Shown piece after piece: positions 47,713-59,994 of a stretch of 64,000 nt of DNA (positions within the stretch are counted from its first letter, which is position 1; every line of letters begins with the position of its first letter). Position numbers and translations under genes: made by a program. The notes under the pieces are model-generated. The model was not told the DNA's origin. It searched no databases and saw nothing but the letters and a program-made list of their open reading frames with translations. The stretch is from Omphiscola glabra (lineage: Eukaryota; Mollusca; Gastropoda; Lymnaeidae): NCBI GenBank assembly GCA_964017045.1, contig OZ024811.1, positions 14,473,812 to 14,537,811 on the forward strand. Direction: 5' to 3'.

Positions 47713-48789
47713 TCTGACTGGGAGCCGGTCAATTTAGGCAGATGTAACAGTTGGGAGCAGTTATAGGTTTATGCGTAGACATTGCCAGGGCAATATGCAA
47801 GTTTCTGACGCCAAATTCTTTAAAGTTATGTAGACGGGATTTAGAAGTAGGTTGCTCACAGACCACATGAAAATGTGAAACAGAAGAATACGGTACGGAA
47901 ATGTTTGAATCTTTGATATCATACAACCTCCCAACAATTACCTGCAAGACCACATATAAATAAATAAACGGTTGTTTAACTTACTTGATTATAATATTAA
48001 GGTGGAAGATTTCAATAAGTCTATAATGACCAACGTATATTTAAAGTAAATTACTAAAGAAATAAGCAAATCTAATTGAAGACCCTGGTGATAAAAGTGC
48101 TTAAGTCACATTTTTGTCCAAATCAATCTTAACTGTGCCGTTTCTGATCAGTTTTAGCCAAGTGTACTGCAGACATTAAAATGTGCCTAAGTCCGTGATT
48201 TAAACTAGACAAAACATGAACATGATCACATTTTTATAGACGAAAAGAATATTTGAACTTGATTATCTCAAAATGTGTATTTTATTTACTTGAGTACTAT
48301 TAACACTATAGGGTATTTAATTTTTTCTCGTGAGGGGGGGGGGGTAGTGACGGTAAGGTGAAGCAGGTAACACAATTGTTTGTGACACCAAATGGATTAA
48401 TTTAGAACAAATAAAATTGTAATTTTCGGACCACGGATGTTGGGAAGGTAGGGCTAGTTTGGTCTTCTTTGTTTTTTTTCAAGGTAATACTAAATAAAAG
48501 GGTAAATGGGAATAATGTATGCAGCTTAAGGAGAATGTTGCAATGTGAAACACAAAATAAATAAAACATCCTAAATTTTTTTTAACAACTCTTAGTATTC
48601 ATTATTATTGTTAAAATGTCTGCATTATACACGGAATAATTAACAATGAATTGAGCCATCAAATGAACGATTAGCTTACTGACGAGCCCCACCTTCAACC
48701 ATCACTAACCTAATTGTTTGTTGATTTTATATGATCAATCACCGAGCCAATCAAGGGCTATGAACAACAATATACACATTTTGTTTTTT
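47713..48789. other. Non-coding stretch
   Basis: AT-rich with a G run near 48337-48346. No gene supported. Confidence 0.5.
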
Positions 48790-48955
48790 AATAGAAATCA
48801 TGTTCTTAAATAGAAATGATGTTCTTAAAATGATGTTCTTAAATAGAAATCATGTTCTTAAATAGAAATCATGTTCTTAAAATGATGTTCTTAAAGAGAA
48901 ATCATGTTCTTAAATAGAAATCATGTTCTTAAATAGAAATCATGTTCTTAATTCC
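48790..48955. repeat. 19-bp repeat, about 9 copies
   Basis: Unit AAATAGAAATCATGTTCTT; some copies are shortened to AAATGATGTTCTT. Confidence 0.92.
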
Positions 48956-49141
48956 TTGCAAACCTGATCCCAGATAATTAAATGAAAATTAAAAAAAATT
49001 AAAATTGGAATCGGAAAATTTCGCATAACAACCCCCACCCAAATTCCACACATCCACACACAAATTCCTCCCCCAATTTAAAAAAAATAGAGTACAAAAT
49101 TGCAACTCTGTGCTATCGCTTCTTGCATGACCTGGCGCCGT

Positions 49142-49280
49142 ACTCTCTCAAAGCGCCCATTACGCCTTATGATCACTACGTTCATGCGATAGTGGCAAAC
49201 TCTGGATACCGCGAGTCCGCCTTGAGACCTACGGAAGGGGCACTTTCTCATTTGCTTGTCCAAGTATCTGGAACGGTGTG
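49142..49280 (+). mobile_element. L2-like LINE fragment related to 28385-28520
   Basis: Blocks such as CTTATGATCACTACGTTCAT, GCGATAGTGGCAAACTCTGG, GCCTTGAGACCTACGGAA and TCATTTGCTTGTCCAAGTAT line up with the same order in the LINE end at 28385-28520. The match stops at about 49280, where AG-rich DNA begins, so the 3' end is lost. Confidence 0.75.
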
Positions 49281-49289
49281 AGCGACAGA

Positions 49290-49445
49290 GCGAGAGAGGG
49301 TGATAAAAAAAGTAGAGATTGGTTGTAATGATAGAGGAGAGAGAGAGAGACATTGATAGAAAAGAGAGAGAGAGATCGAGAAAGATAGATGAAGAAGTTG
49401 GAGAGAGATAGAGAAGAGAGAGAGAGAGAGTAATAGAGAAGACAG
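49290..49445. repeat. GA-rich low-complexity tract
   Basis: Irregular GAGAGAGA with GATA and GAAGA interruptions, leaving several overlapping minus-strand open frames rich in S and L that have no meaning as genes. Confidence 0.9.
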
Positions 49446-50331
49446 AGCAACCCCAAGGCAATCTGAAAATGTCGCATTGGAGATGGCGTCGGTGGGCCGT
49501 CGAGCGCGAGCTCTTAATGCCCCCCCGCGCTCCCCCACACACGCCAGCGTACTGAAAGTTTCCCCGACGCCAGCCTGTGCGGAAGGGCGCCGGGAACTTC
49601 CCCCTGAGACCTAGGAGAAGCCCGGTCGACCGAGGACGCTGCGTTTAAAGCGTCCGCAGTCCACTCTCCGTGAGTCAGGACGGTTTTGCTTCCACTCTGG
49701 GGGGTAAGTGTTGCGTTACCACCCCCCACCGCCCAAGGAGTTTTTCGGTCGGGACGAGTAGTGGCGGGACGAAACGGTTGCCTAGGAGCGGCTTTCTCAC
49801 GGCCGCGTAGCTAAAATCATCGGCATGGGTTTTGGCCGCCACCCAAGTCTCATATCCATCAACAGCAACTAGTATTCATGTTAGTCGCTGCTCCCGTTGC
49901 GTTGGGAGTCATGCGTTTGGCCGGGGTTTTTTAGCTTCGGGTGAACGAGTCCCCCTACTAGTCTGCCACGAAGAGGCAAAACCCCATGTGGACGCCCCCA
50001 ATTCTCCTCGGGGACGTTGCCGCTTACGCAGCAACGCCCCAAGGCTATCACAACATTCGACTATACTAGCGATTACGTTCTACATTAAAAAAGAAATTTA
50101 CAGCCCCAAGAGTGATGCTATTTTTAAACAAAATCTTTTTAGGAGCCCTTTTTGGATGAGCAAGTATGACCTGGTCAAATTTGGTTTTAGATAGCAGCTG
50201 TTAAAGGCGACGACCTCATTATCTCCGGAATTAAATTTTAAAGCTATCATCAACTTAATTTAATGGACGACAATGGACAAAAAAAATTAATTAAAATCTG
50301 CAAGAGTTTTTGTTAGTAGGTTAATTAAATG
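49446..50331. other. GC-rich island of probable repeat origin, then AT-rich spacer
   Basis: 49480-50060 is much richer in G and C than its flanks. A plus-strand frame at 49832-50194 includes L-V-C-H-E-E-A-K-P-H-V-D and a basic R-G-R-C-R-L-R stretch. An opposite frame covers 49514-49729. I do not recognise a domain; a transposon UTR or gag-like region is possible. Confidence 0.35.
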
Positions 50332-52013
50332 TGCTGCATATATTGATGTGCCGCATATATTGATGTGCTGCATATATTGATGTGCTGCATATATTGATGT
50401 GCCGCATATATTGATGTGCTGCATATATTGATGTGCTGCATATATTGATCTGCTGCATATATTGATGTGCTGCATATATTGATCTGCTGCATATATTGAT
50501 GTACCACATATATTGATGTGCTGCATATATTGATGTGCTGCATATATTGATGTACCACATATATTGATGTACCACATATATTGATGTGCTGCATATATTG
50601 ATGTGCTGCATATATTGATGTGCTGCATATATTGATGTACCACATATATTGATGTACCACATATATTGATGTGCTGCATATATTGATGTGCTGCATATAT
50701 TGATGTGTTGCATATATTGATGTGCTGCATATATTGATGTGTTGCATATATTGATGTGTTGCATATATTGATGTGTTGCATATATTGATGTGCTGCATAT
50801 ATTGATCTGCTGCATATATTGATGTGTTGCATATATTGATGTGCTGCATATATTGATGTACCACATATATTGATGTGTTGCATATATTGATGTGTTGCAT
50901 ATATTGATGTGCCACATATATTGATGTGCTGCATATATTGATGTGTTGCATATATTGATGTGTTGCATATATTGATGTGTTGCATATATTGATGTGTTGC
51001 ATATATTGATGTGCTGCATATATTGATGTGTTGCATATATTGATGTGCTGCATATATTGATGTGTTGCATATATTGATGTGTTGCATATATTGATGTGTT
51101 GCATATATTGATGTGTTGCATATATTGATGTGCCGCATATATTGATGTGCCGCATATATTGATGTGTTGCATATATTGATGTGTTGCATATATTGATGTG
51201 CCGCATATATTGATGTGCCGCATATATTGATGTGCCACATATATTGATGTGTTGCATATATTGATGTGCTGCATATATTGATGTACCACATATATTGATG
51301 TGCTGCATATATTGATGTGCTGCATATATTGATCTGCTGCATATATTGATGTGCTGCATATATTGATCTGCTGCATATATTGATGTGTTGCATATATTGA
51401 TGTGTTGCATATATTGATGTGCTGCATATATTGATGTGCTGCATATATTGATGTACCACATATATTGATGTGTTGCATATATTGATGTGTTGCATATATT
51501 GATGTGCCACATATATTGATGTGCTGCATATATTGATGTGTTGCATATATTGATGTGTTGCATATATTGATGTGTTGCATATATTGATGTGTTGCATATA
51601 TTGATGTGCTGCATATATTGATGTGTTGCATATATTGATGTGCTGCATATATTGATGTGTTGCATATATTGATGTGTTGCATATATTGATGTGTTGCATA
51701 TATTGATGTGTTGCATATATTGATGTGCCGCATATATTGATGTGCCGCATATATTGATGTGTTGCATATATTGATGTGTTGCATATATTGATGTGCCGCA
51801 TATATTGATGTGCCGCATATATTGATGTGCCACATATATTGATGTGTTGCATATATTGATGTGTTGCATATATTGATGTGTTGCATATATTGATGTGCCG
51901 CATATATTGATGTGCCGCATATATTGATGTGCCGCATATATTGATGTGCTGCATATACTGATGTGCTGCACTTATTGATGTGCCGCATATATTGATGGGC
52001 TGCATTTATTGAT
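50332..52013. repeat. 17-bp minisatellite, about 99 copies, with a 35-unit higher-order repeat
   Basis: The unit is GTGCTGCATATATTGAT with a few variants at the first bases (GTGCTG, GTGCCG, GTGTTG, GTACCA, GTGCCA, CTGCTG). The order of variants over 24 consecutive units starting at the GTACCAC near 50858 recurs exactly 35 units (595 bp) later, so a block was duplicated within the array. Since 17 is not a multiple of 3 and the minus strand of the unit has no stop in any frame, all three minus frames stay open for over 1.6 kb and read the same 17-residue cycle. These are not genes. Confidence 0.97.
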
Positions 52014-52129
52014 CGTATGATAGAACAATCAAGGAGGATCAGAGTCATGGGTAGATTTGAAGCCATGACTTCACTTTGCCCAAAATTTTTCGTTTTCTGT
52101 TAGAAAACGCAGACACTGATAAGAAAATC

Positions 52130-52435
<306 letters not shown>

Positions 52436-52711
52436 TATATATAAATCTACTTTAAAAAAGGCTTTCTCTTAAGTCAAGCTTTTAATTTTAATGCACCAAA
52501 AAGTAAGACTTATTTTTAAAAACTTCCTATGTTGAAATGTAGAAAGACATATGTTGAGCCCACAGGATATTCGAATGAAATGTAGAAGAAACTGCAATAT
52601 GTTGTTATTTTTTTATTAATTTAATTTAACCATGCCGTAAAACGTACCCAAGAATCACGTGGCGTATGGATACGGTATAAGTAATCATAAAAGTGGAGAC
52701 TATACCGTTTA
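52436..52711. other. Short non-coding spacer
   Basis: AT-rich; no feature seen. Confidence 0.5.
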
Positions 52712-52990
52712 TTTTCTTACTTAGTCGGATGGATATTAACGTAACGGCAAAGCCACAACTCTAAACCTAATCCACATTTTCTTACCTGGTAGTATGGATA
52801 TTAACATAACGGAAAATCCCTGACCCTAACCATAATCCCAATTTTCTACTTGGTAGGATGGTTGTTAACGTAACGGCAAAGCCACAACTCTAAACCTAAT
52901 CCACATTTTCTTACCTGGTAGTATGGATATTAACATAACGGAAAATCCCTAACCCTAATCCCAATTTACTACTTGGTAGGATTAATTTTA
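52712..52990. repeat. ~65/130-bp nested direct repeat, about 2 long copies
   Basis: Blocks GTAACGGCAAAGCCACAACT and GGTAGTATGGATATTAACAT recur with a period of about 130 bp. Within each, a similar TTAACGTAACGG / TTAACATAACGG half-unit repeats at about 65 bp. Confidence 0.8.
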
Positions 52991-53312
52991 GCGTAAAGGA
53001 AAAAGACCTAACAGACAATAACCGACCCAGCTGGACATCGCTTTATCTTTCTATAACAGCTGGCTTCTATGTTACGATTATTTTTTCTACACTGGTCACA
53101 GGTGTTGCCTCTGATGCAAACGCATTTAAAAGACTGCATTCTTCTTCTTCTTCTCTTAATTGCCTATCAGAGTGAATTCAATTAATTTTTTTGCCATTAA
53201 TATTTGTTGTTTCAGTAGCCAGGTTTGCTCAAAAGCAACAGAATGCTGATTAGACACCCTGATGACGACCCAGATAACGAGGGCTGTTTTTTTCCTTACC
53301 TTTGCTGTAGTA
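52991..53312. other. Non-coding spacer
   Basis: A CTTCTTCTTCTTCT run near 53140; no gene. Confidence 0.5.
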
Positions 53313-53491
53313 CAGAGGCGTAGCTAAGGGGAGGGGCAGATGTCCCGGGCGCCAGCGAGTTAGAGGCGCCGAAATGTGCTTTGATAATTTTTTTATTGAG
53401 AAAATAATGGGCTTGAGAGATGAAAAAGGAAAGGGAGGCTCTTTAAAATGAATCTTCTCCCCTGGCGCCAAACACTCTAGTTACGCCTCTG
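53313..53491. mobile_element. hAT-type MITE with CAGAGGCGTAGCTA ends
   Basis: Begins CAGAGGCGTAGCTAAGG and ends CTCTAGTTACGCCTCTG. Flanks CTGTAGTA (53305-53312) and CTGTAGTC (53492-53499) match at 7 of 8 positions. Its right half is shared with the 80-bp element at 27412-27491, making a family of at least two members. Confidence 0.85.
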
Positions 53492-53724
53492 CTGTAGTCG
53501 TTTTGTATGCGGACTGGCCCGATCCATACTGGATGTCCTATGGTGGACGTAATTACAGCGAGTGCTAGCAGTGTGATGTTGTCGCTAAGAAACTTGCTCT
53601 CTTTCTTAGAATAAATTGTATACTAATTGCAGCAGTTTGATATAAAACAGACATGTATTAAAATAAATGTGTTATCAAATAAATGTTGACGCCATTTGTA
53701 TAAATCGTGCAGGAAATAAGAAGT
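53492..53724. other. Short non-coding spacer
   Basis: No feature seen. Confidence 0.5.
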
Positions 53725-55785
53725 AGCCCATGCTACTAACCCCCTGTTACTAACCCCCATGATACCAGCCGCCAAGCGACAACCCACATGCTTCTAACAA
53801 CCTTATGTTAACCCCATACTACCAACCCCACGCTACACACCACATGATACTAACCTCATTATACTAGACCAATGCTACTTACTTCCATATTACTAATCCC
53901 GTTTGCTACTAAACCCATGCCACGAACCACCATGCTACTAACCACCATGCTACTAACCACCATGCTACGAACCACCATGTTACAAACCACTATGCTACTA
54001 ATTACCATGCTACTAACCACCATGCTACTAACCACCACGACAAGATCTCCCATGCTTCTAACTCCCATGCTATTAACATTCATGTCATTAACAACTTTAC
54101 TAGTAACATTAATGTAATGATCCCCCCACCCGCATGATACTAACCCCGTGCTACAAACCCCATGTTACTAGCCCCATGCTACGAGTACGAACTCCACGCT
54201 ATACTAACCCCCATTTTAGTAAACCAATGCTACGAAACCCCATGCTACTGGCCTCCATGAGTTAACCTCCATGTCACGAACCCCATGCTACTAAAACCCA
54301 CGCCACGTAACCACATTCTACTAAAGCCCATGGTACTAATCTCCGTGTTACTAACCACCTTGCTACTAGCCCCATATTACTAACAAAATACTACGAACCC
54401 ACATACTACTAACCCAATAATACGAACCCACATACTACTAACCCAATACTACGAACCCACATACTACTAACCACCCCTATGCTACTAACCCCATGCTACT
54501 AACCCCATGCTACTAACCCATGCTACTAACCCATGCTACTAACCCAATACTACGAACCACATAACTAACCCAATACTACGAACCCACGTACTACTAACCC
54601 CTATGCTACTAAACCCATGCTACTAACCCAATACTACGAACCCACATACTACTAACCCAATACTACGAACCCACATACTACTAACCCAATACTACGAACC
54701 CACATACTACTAACCCAATACTACGAACCCACATACTACTAACCACCCCTATGCTACTAACCCCATGCTACTAACCCATGCTACTAACCCAATACTACGA
54801 ACCCACATAACGAACCCAATACTACGAACCCACGTACTACTAACCCCTATGCTACTAACCCCATGCTACTAACCCAATACTACGAATCCTCATACTACTA
54901 ACCCAATACTACGAACCCAAATACTACTAACCCAATATTACGAACCCAAATACTACTAACCCAATAATACGAACCCACGTACTACTAACCCCCATACTAC
55001 TAACCCCATGCTACTAACCCCCATACTACTAACCCCATGCTACTAACCCCCATGCTACTAACCCCATGCTACTAATCCCCATGTAACAAACCCCTATGTT
55101 ACTAACCCTATGTTTCTAACCCCTATGTTACTAACCCCTATGTGACTAACCACTTTGTTACTAACCCCTATGTTACTAAACCCTATGTTACTAACCCCTA
55201 TGTTACTAACCTCTATGTTACTAACCGCTATGTTACTAACCCCTATGTTACTAACCGCTATGTTACTAACCTCTATGTTACTAACCCCTATGTTACTAAA
55301 CCCTATGTTACTAACCCTATGTTACTAACCCCTATGTTACTAACTCCTATGTTACTAACCTCTATGCTACTAATCCCTATGTGACTAACCCCTATATTAC
55401 AAACCCCTATGTTACTAAACCCTATGTTACTAACCTCTATGCTACTCACCTCTATGTTACTAAACCCTATGCTTAAAACCTCCACGCTGGCATATCTGTG
55501 CTACTACGCTAGCAGCGAAATGCTACTACCCGGTAGTTCTCTGCTACCAACCCCAGTGGCACTCGCACCCATTCTACTAACCCCCATGCTATTAAATACG
55601 TGCCATTTGCCCTCATACCAGTAGCCCACATCCCACTAACCCCTATACATCTAGCTTTGATGCTTTTACCCCACCCGTTGTTACTAGCCTCTGTGCTACT
55701 AAACCTCATGCTACTCACCCCAATGCTACTTACACCCATGCTACTGACCCTTTTGCTACTAACCCCCCTCCCCCCCCCCCCGTGG
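53725..55785. repeat. 2-kb degenerate array of CCATGCTACTAACC-type units
   Basis: Units of about 14-16 bp based on CCATGCTACTAACC. Sub-blocks use different variants: CACCATGCTACTAAC at 53930-54040, CCAATACTACGAACC and CACATACTACTAAC in alternation at 54370-54980, CTATGTTACTAACC at 55085-55450. The alternating block is itself repeated, giving a higher-order pattern. Several open frames of M-L-L-T-T or Y-V-T-N-P character are by-products. Confidence 0.93.
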
Positions 55786-55890
55786 TACTCAATAGGCAAG
55801 TCATTTAGTAAGGTAAACACATACACAGTTTAACATTTTTATATACTGTGTGTCAGCAGGTAGTAGATTGCAAGATTATCCTTATTTCAG

Positions 55891-56116
55891 ATTTCCTGGG
55901 CAACCTGATGTTGTTTCACCACGTTAAACTGAAATATGTCACGACAGAGGTTTCAGAGATGGACTTTGCTATCACAGACCAGATAGATGCACAGCTTTCG
56001 ATCATTATGGGCCGACCTCTTACAGGTGTAAATGCGAGGGACTCGCAGGAAGAAAATGAAGAAGATGGAAGGACGCGATTGGAACTGCAGTTTTATCCGA
56101 TGTTCATAAAATTTCG
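55891..56116 (+). CDS. Candidate orphan coding exon, unknown gene
   Basis: A clean acceptor (TTATCCTTATTTCAG) precedes an open, compositionally balanced frame of 75 codons ending at a TTTCG|GTAAAC donor-like site, entering in phase 1 and leaving in phase 2. It starts (D)-F-L-G-N-L-M-L-F-H-H-V-K-L-K-Y and carries D-A-Q-L-S-I-I-M-G-R-P-L and an acidic E-E-N-E-E-D segment. I do not recognise it. It lies at the end of a long satellite array with no neighbouring exon visible, so it would belong to a gene with very large introns or be an exon relic. Antisense frames here are shadows. Confidence 0.4.
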
Positions 56117-56594
56117 GTAAACAATTTAGCATGACCTTATGAATGAAAAACATCAAATGCTGATAATTTGCAGTGTATTTTGTTTTGTTTAATTAAATAT
56201 TTTATATTGAAGTTCAGCAACCTTTTCATTGCACTGCGCATCTTTTGCCAAGGGGGGGTCGACCCACGGCCAGGCACCTCGCACATCTAATGCCAAGGGT
56301 GGGAAACCCATGGCCAGGCAAGTTAGATATTTCGGCCCTACGGACGTCTGATGTATTCCAACTAAATTTTAAAAATATTCATTCAAATTATTAGCTTCTT
56401 TAACTTCTTGAAAAATTTATTTTAGAACAAAAAAAGATTTAAATTAAATCCACACAATTTATTCAATTAAGTATGTTTGCCTTTAACAATGGTGAGTGGT
56501 GCGCTGTAGGAATGACAATTCGATCATGCAGTCGGAGATGGTGTAAGACAAATCAAAGCTCTGTAATCTGTATGTACGAAAGCAAAATACAACT
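56117..56594. other. Non-coding stretch
   Basis: Two near-repeats GCCAAGGGGGGGTCGAC and GCCAAGGGTGGGAAACCCAT at 56251-56313 may be remnants of a hAT-like MITE. No gene. Confidence 0.4.
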
Positions 56595-57095
56595 CATTCT
56601 CTCACTCACTCCCTCCCTAACTTACTCACTCATTCACTCACTCACTCACTCACAAACTCACTCACTCCCTAACTCCCTCACTCCTTCACTAACTCACTCA
56701 CTCACTCCCAACTCATTTCCTCCCTCCCTCCCTCACAAACTCTCTCACTCCCTCCATTCCTCACTCAATCACTTATTCGCTCACTCATTCACTCACTCAC
56801 TCCTTCACTAACTTACTCAATCACTCACCCCCTCACTCACTAACTCACTCACTCACTCCCTCCAACACTCACGCACTCAATCACTAACTCCCTCAATCAC
56901 TCACTCCCTTATTAACTCACTCACTGACTCCCTCAATCCCTCACTCACTCCCTCCCTCCCTTCCTCACTCACTCTTTCACTCTTTCACTCACTCATTCCC
57001 TCCCTCACTAACTCACTCACTCAATCACCCACACACACACTCACTCACTCACCCACACACTCACTCACTCCCTCACTAACTCACTCACTCACTGA
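56595..57095. repeat. (CACT)n low-complexity tract
   Basis: Irregular CACTCACTCACT with CCCT, AACT and TCAA variants over about 500 bp. The open frame here (S, L, T, H) is an artefact. Confidence 0.95.
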
Positions 57096-57137
57096 TCACG
57101 AGATCTCAAGAAAAACTAGTTAAACTTTTTCATTGTG

Positions 57138-58085
57138 AATCTTTTTATACTTCAAGTGTGCACTGACAAGTACTGTTTTACTTCAAATGTGCACTGACAA
57201 GTGCTGTTTTACTTCAAGTGGGCACTGACAAGTGCTGTTTTACTTCAAATGTGCACTGACAAGTACTGTTTTATTTCAAGTGTGCACTGACAAGTACTGT
57301 TTTACTTCAAGTGTGCACTGACAAGTACTGTTTTACTTCAAGTGTGCACTGACAAGTACTGTTTTACTTCAAGTGTGCACTGACAAGTACTGTTTTGCTC
57401 CAAGTGTGCACTGACAAGTACTGTTTTACTTCAAGTCTGCAATGACAAGTGCTGTTTTACTTCAAGTGTGCACTGACAAGTACTGTTTAACTTCAAATGT
57501 GCACTGACAAGTGCTGTTTTACTTCAAGTGGGCACTGACAAGTGCTGTTTTACTTCAAATGTGCACTGACAAGTACTGTTTTTACTTCAAGTGTGCACTG
57601 ACAAGTACTGTTTTATTTCAAGTGTGCACTGACAAGTACTGTTTTACTCCAAGTGTGCACTGACAAGTACTGTTTTACTCCAAGTGTGCACTGACAAGTA
57701 CTGTTTTACTTCAAGTAAGCACTGACAAGTGCTGTTTTACTTCAAATGTGCACTGACAAGTACTGTTTTTACTTCAAATGTGCACTAAAAGTACTGTTTT
57801 ACTTCAAGTGTGCACTGACAAGTGCTGTTTTACTTCAAGTGTGCACTGACAAGTACTGTTTTACTCCAAGTGTGCATTGACAAGTACTGTTTTACTTCAA
57901 GTGTGCACTGGCAAGTACTGTTTTTACTTCAAGTGTGCACTGACAAGTACTGTTTTACTTCAAGTGTGCACTGACAAGTACTGTTTTTACTTCAAGTTTG
58001 CACTGACAAGTACTGTTTTTACTTCAAATGTGCACTGACAAGTACTGTTTTACTTCAAGTGTGCATTGACAAGTATTGTGTTCTC
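57138..58085. repeat. 31-bp minisatellite, about 30 copies
   Basis: Unit ACTTCAAGTGTGCACTGACA then AGTACTGTTTT. Variants are AAGTG/AAATG, TACT/TGCT and an extra T. Low divergence over nearly 1 kb. Confidence 0.97.
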
Positions 58086-58195
58086 AAAGCATATTTTCAA
58101 TGGCCAATAAGCTTTTAAATGACCAATCATATTTTAAATGGCCAATCAGCTTTTAAATGGCCAATCAGGTTTTAAATGGCCAAACAAATGACCAA
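58086..58195. repeat. ~20-bp repeat, about 5 copies
   Basis: Unit AATGGCCAATCAGCTTTTAA with changes; it abuts the 31-bp array. Confidence 0.85.
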
Positions 58196-58614
58196 AGTAC
58201 TAAACATATTTAAAAGCTATTGCCTGTATCGTGAGCGTGTTTTTTTTTTGTTTGTACTTTGGTGTAACGTCTTAATTATTTTCTCAATACCTTTTGACGT
58301 GGGTTTTTTTTTTTTGGTTCTTTTTTTTTCTTTTTTGTTTTCGAACGATGCACATGCAACTAAAATATTTATATTTCTTAGTAAGTCCTCGAAACAAGAC
58401 CATCTAAAATTTAAGATTGCTCAACACCAATTGATGTAGACACTCCCACCTTTAAACAGCGTTTGATATTTGAGTTAAATTCGACATTAGCACTTCTTTG
58501 CTTGGAAAAATACGAATCTGGAGACGTCTCAGTATTGATGTTCTAGTTGTTAAGCACGTTCGATGCGTACATTTTTTTAAGAAAGGTTTTGTGTATGGTG
58601 CTGAGAAAAGAATA
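58196..58614. other. Non-coding spacer
   Basis: T-rich; no gene supported. Confidence 0.45.
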
Positions 58615-58845
58615 CGGAGCACTCGGAACCAGTGGCGTCGTGCGAGGGGGTTCAGAGTGGTTGTACCTTCACGGAGCACCCGGAATCAGGGGCGACGGGC
58701 GAGGGGGTTCAGAGTGGTTGTACCTTCACGGAGCACTCGGAATCAGGGGCGTCGGGCGAGTGGGTTCAGAAAGGTTGTAACTTCACGGAGCACCCGGAAT
58801 CAGTGGCGTCGGGCGAGAGGTTCAGAGTGGTTGTACTTTTTCAGT
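58615..58845. repeat. 57-bp minisatellite, 4 copies
   Basis: Unit CGGAGCACCCGGAATCAGGG, GCGACGGGCGAGGGGGTTCA, GAGTGGTTGTACCTTCA. Because 57 is 19 codons, three frames remain open. Each unit contains CAGTGGCGTCGGG-like sequence, close to the ends of the MITEs at 6717 and 22164, so the array may have grown from a MITE terminus. Confidence 0.93.
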
Positions 58846-59959
58846 GGCGTCATTTTCAGCGAAATGCAGATTTCTTTTTTTTTTCGAAGAAGGGGTGACA
58901 AAATCATGACACAACCTGAGTGCCACCAAAATTTCAACGTGTTGAGATATATTTTGTGAGGCGCCAACGGCTGTTTGCGTGATCAAGTTTCCAGCATACA
59001 CCATTGAAATTCTTAGTGTGTTTAATTAATGTTCAGATGATTAACTATATAAAAAAATGCATTAAAAATTATATATGTATATATAAGAGTTTGCAGAAAA
59101 TGCCACGTCATTTTAGATCTTTAGATCTTTTTAGCACTTCAGATCGTTGAATATTTTATTCCGAATTTACTGTCTCGGAAATTATCACGTCTACACCTTC
59201 TTCATTCAGCTCCAGTATCATCACATAATCTTAACGTCTCCCACGTCAAAGTTTTCATCTCTACTCTTTTCTCAAAGTCAATCATGACAAAAATCAATCA
59301 CACTGATGGGTCAATCGTATTCATCAAATTTACCACCTTCCGTGTTGCAATGCACGGGTGAATAAAGTGTTTCAATTGTGTTTAGCAATCTCTTATCAGT
59401 GGGTCTCACATTATTTATTTCCTGCGTTTCCGCTTGTCTAGTAATACTTACTACTAATGTTTAAAAATGTATTGACGTAACCATAGGATATCTCTATACC
59501 TACCCACGTCTCACTTGTTTGTGGAAAGGTTATTAATTTTTTATAAAGAATGTTATCAAGTCATGCAATTGCTAGAGTTTCTTCCCCCCCCCCTTTTCAT
59601 AGATAAGCCGACTGCTTTCCCAGTTAAGAGATGGTTCTGTTTATTGCCCTAGACATTTACATGAGGTAATACACTTATACGATTGTACTTTTTGTATTGT
59701 ATTCTTATGCCTATTCACTTGCTGAAAATGTAATAGCTTTTAGTTCTATATATTTTATTTTTCATTTTTATCTAAATTGAATTATAAAACTGAACATTGG
59801 TAAATTCACTAGCTTTGGTATCGTTTACTTTGTATGCTGTTTTTCAGCCCTCTGTTAAGTATTGTTGATCAAACGAGCTTAATCTTAAAATAGATTATAT
59901 TTGCAAAACCATAGACCGGTGTGTGACAACAATAATATCTGTGACGCCTGTTTAGGGGA
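58846..59959. other. Non-coding stretch
   Basis: AT-rich with a C run near 59584-59594. No gene supported. Confidence 0.5.
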
Positions 59960-59994
59960 AGGAAAAAAAACTGTTGAACGGGACATGTTGCCCG

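Noticed and set aside
50287..52066. Three minus-strand open frames of about 550-580 codons
   Set aside because: They are cyclic readings of a 17-bp repeat that lacks stop codons in any phase. No start context or domain.
56473..56811. 112-codon S/L/T/H-rich frame
   Set aside because: Most of it is the CACT low-complexity tract.
57138..58085. CRISPR-like array of regularly spaced repeats
   Set aside because: Units are directly adjacent without unique spacers, and the genome is eukaryotic. It is a minisatellite.
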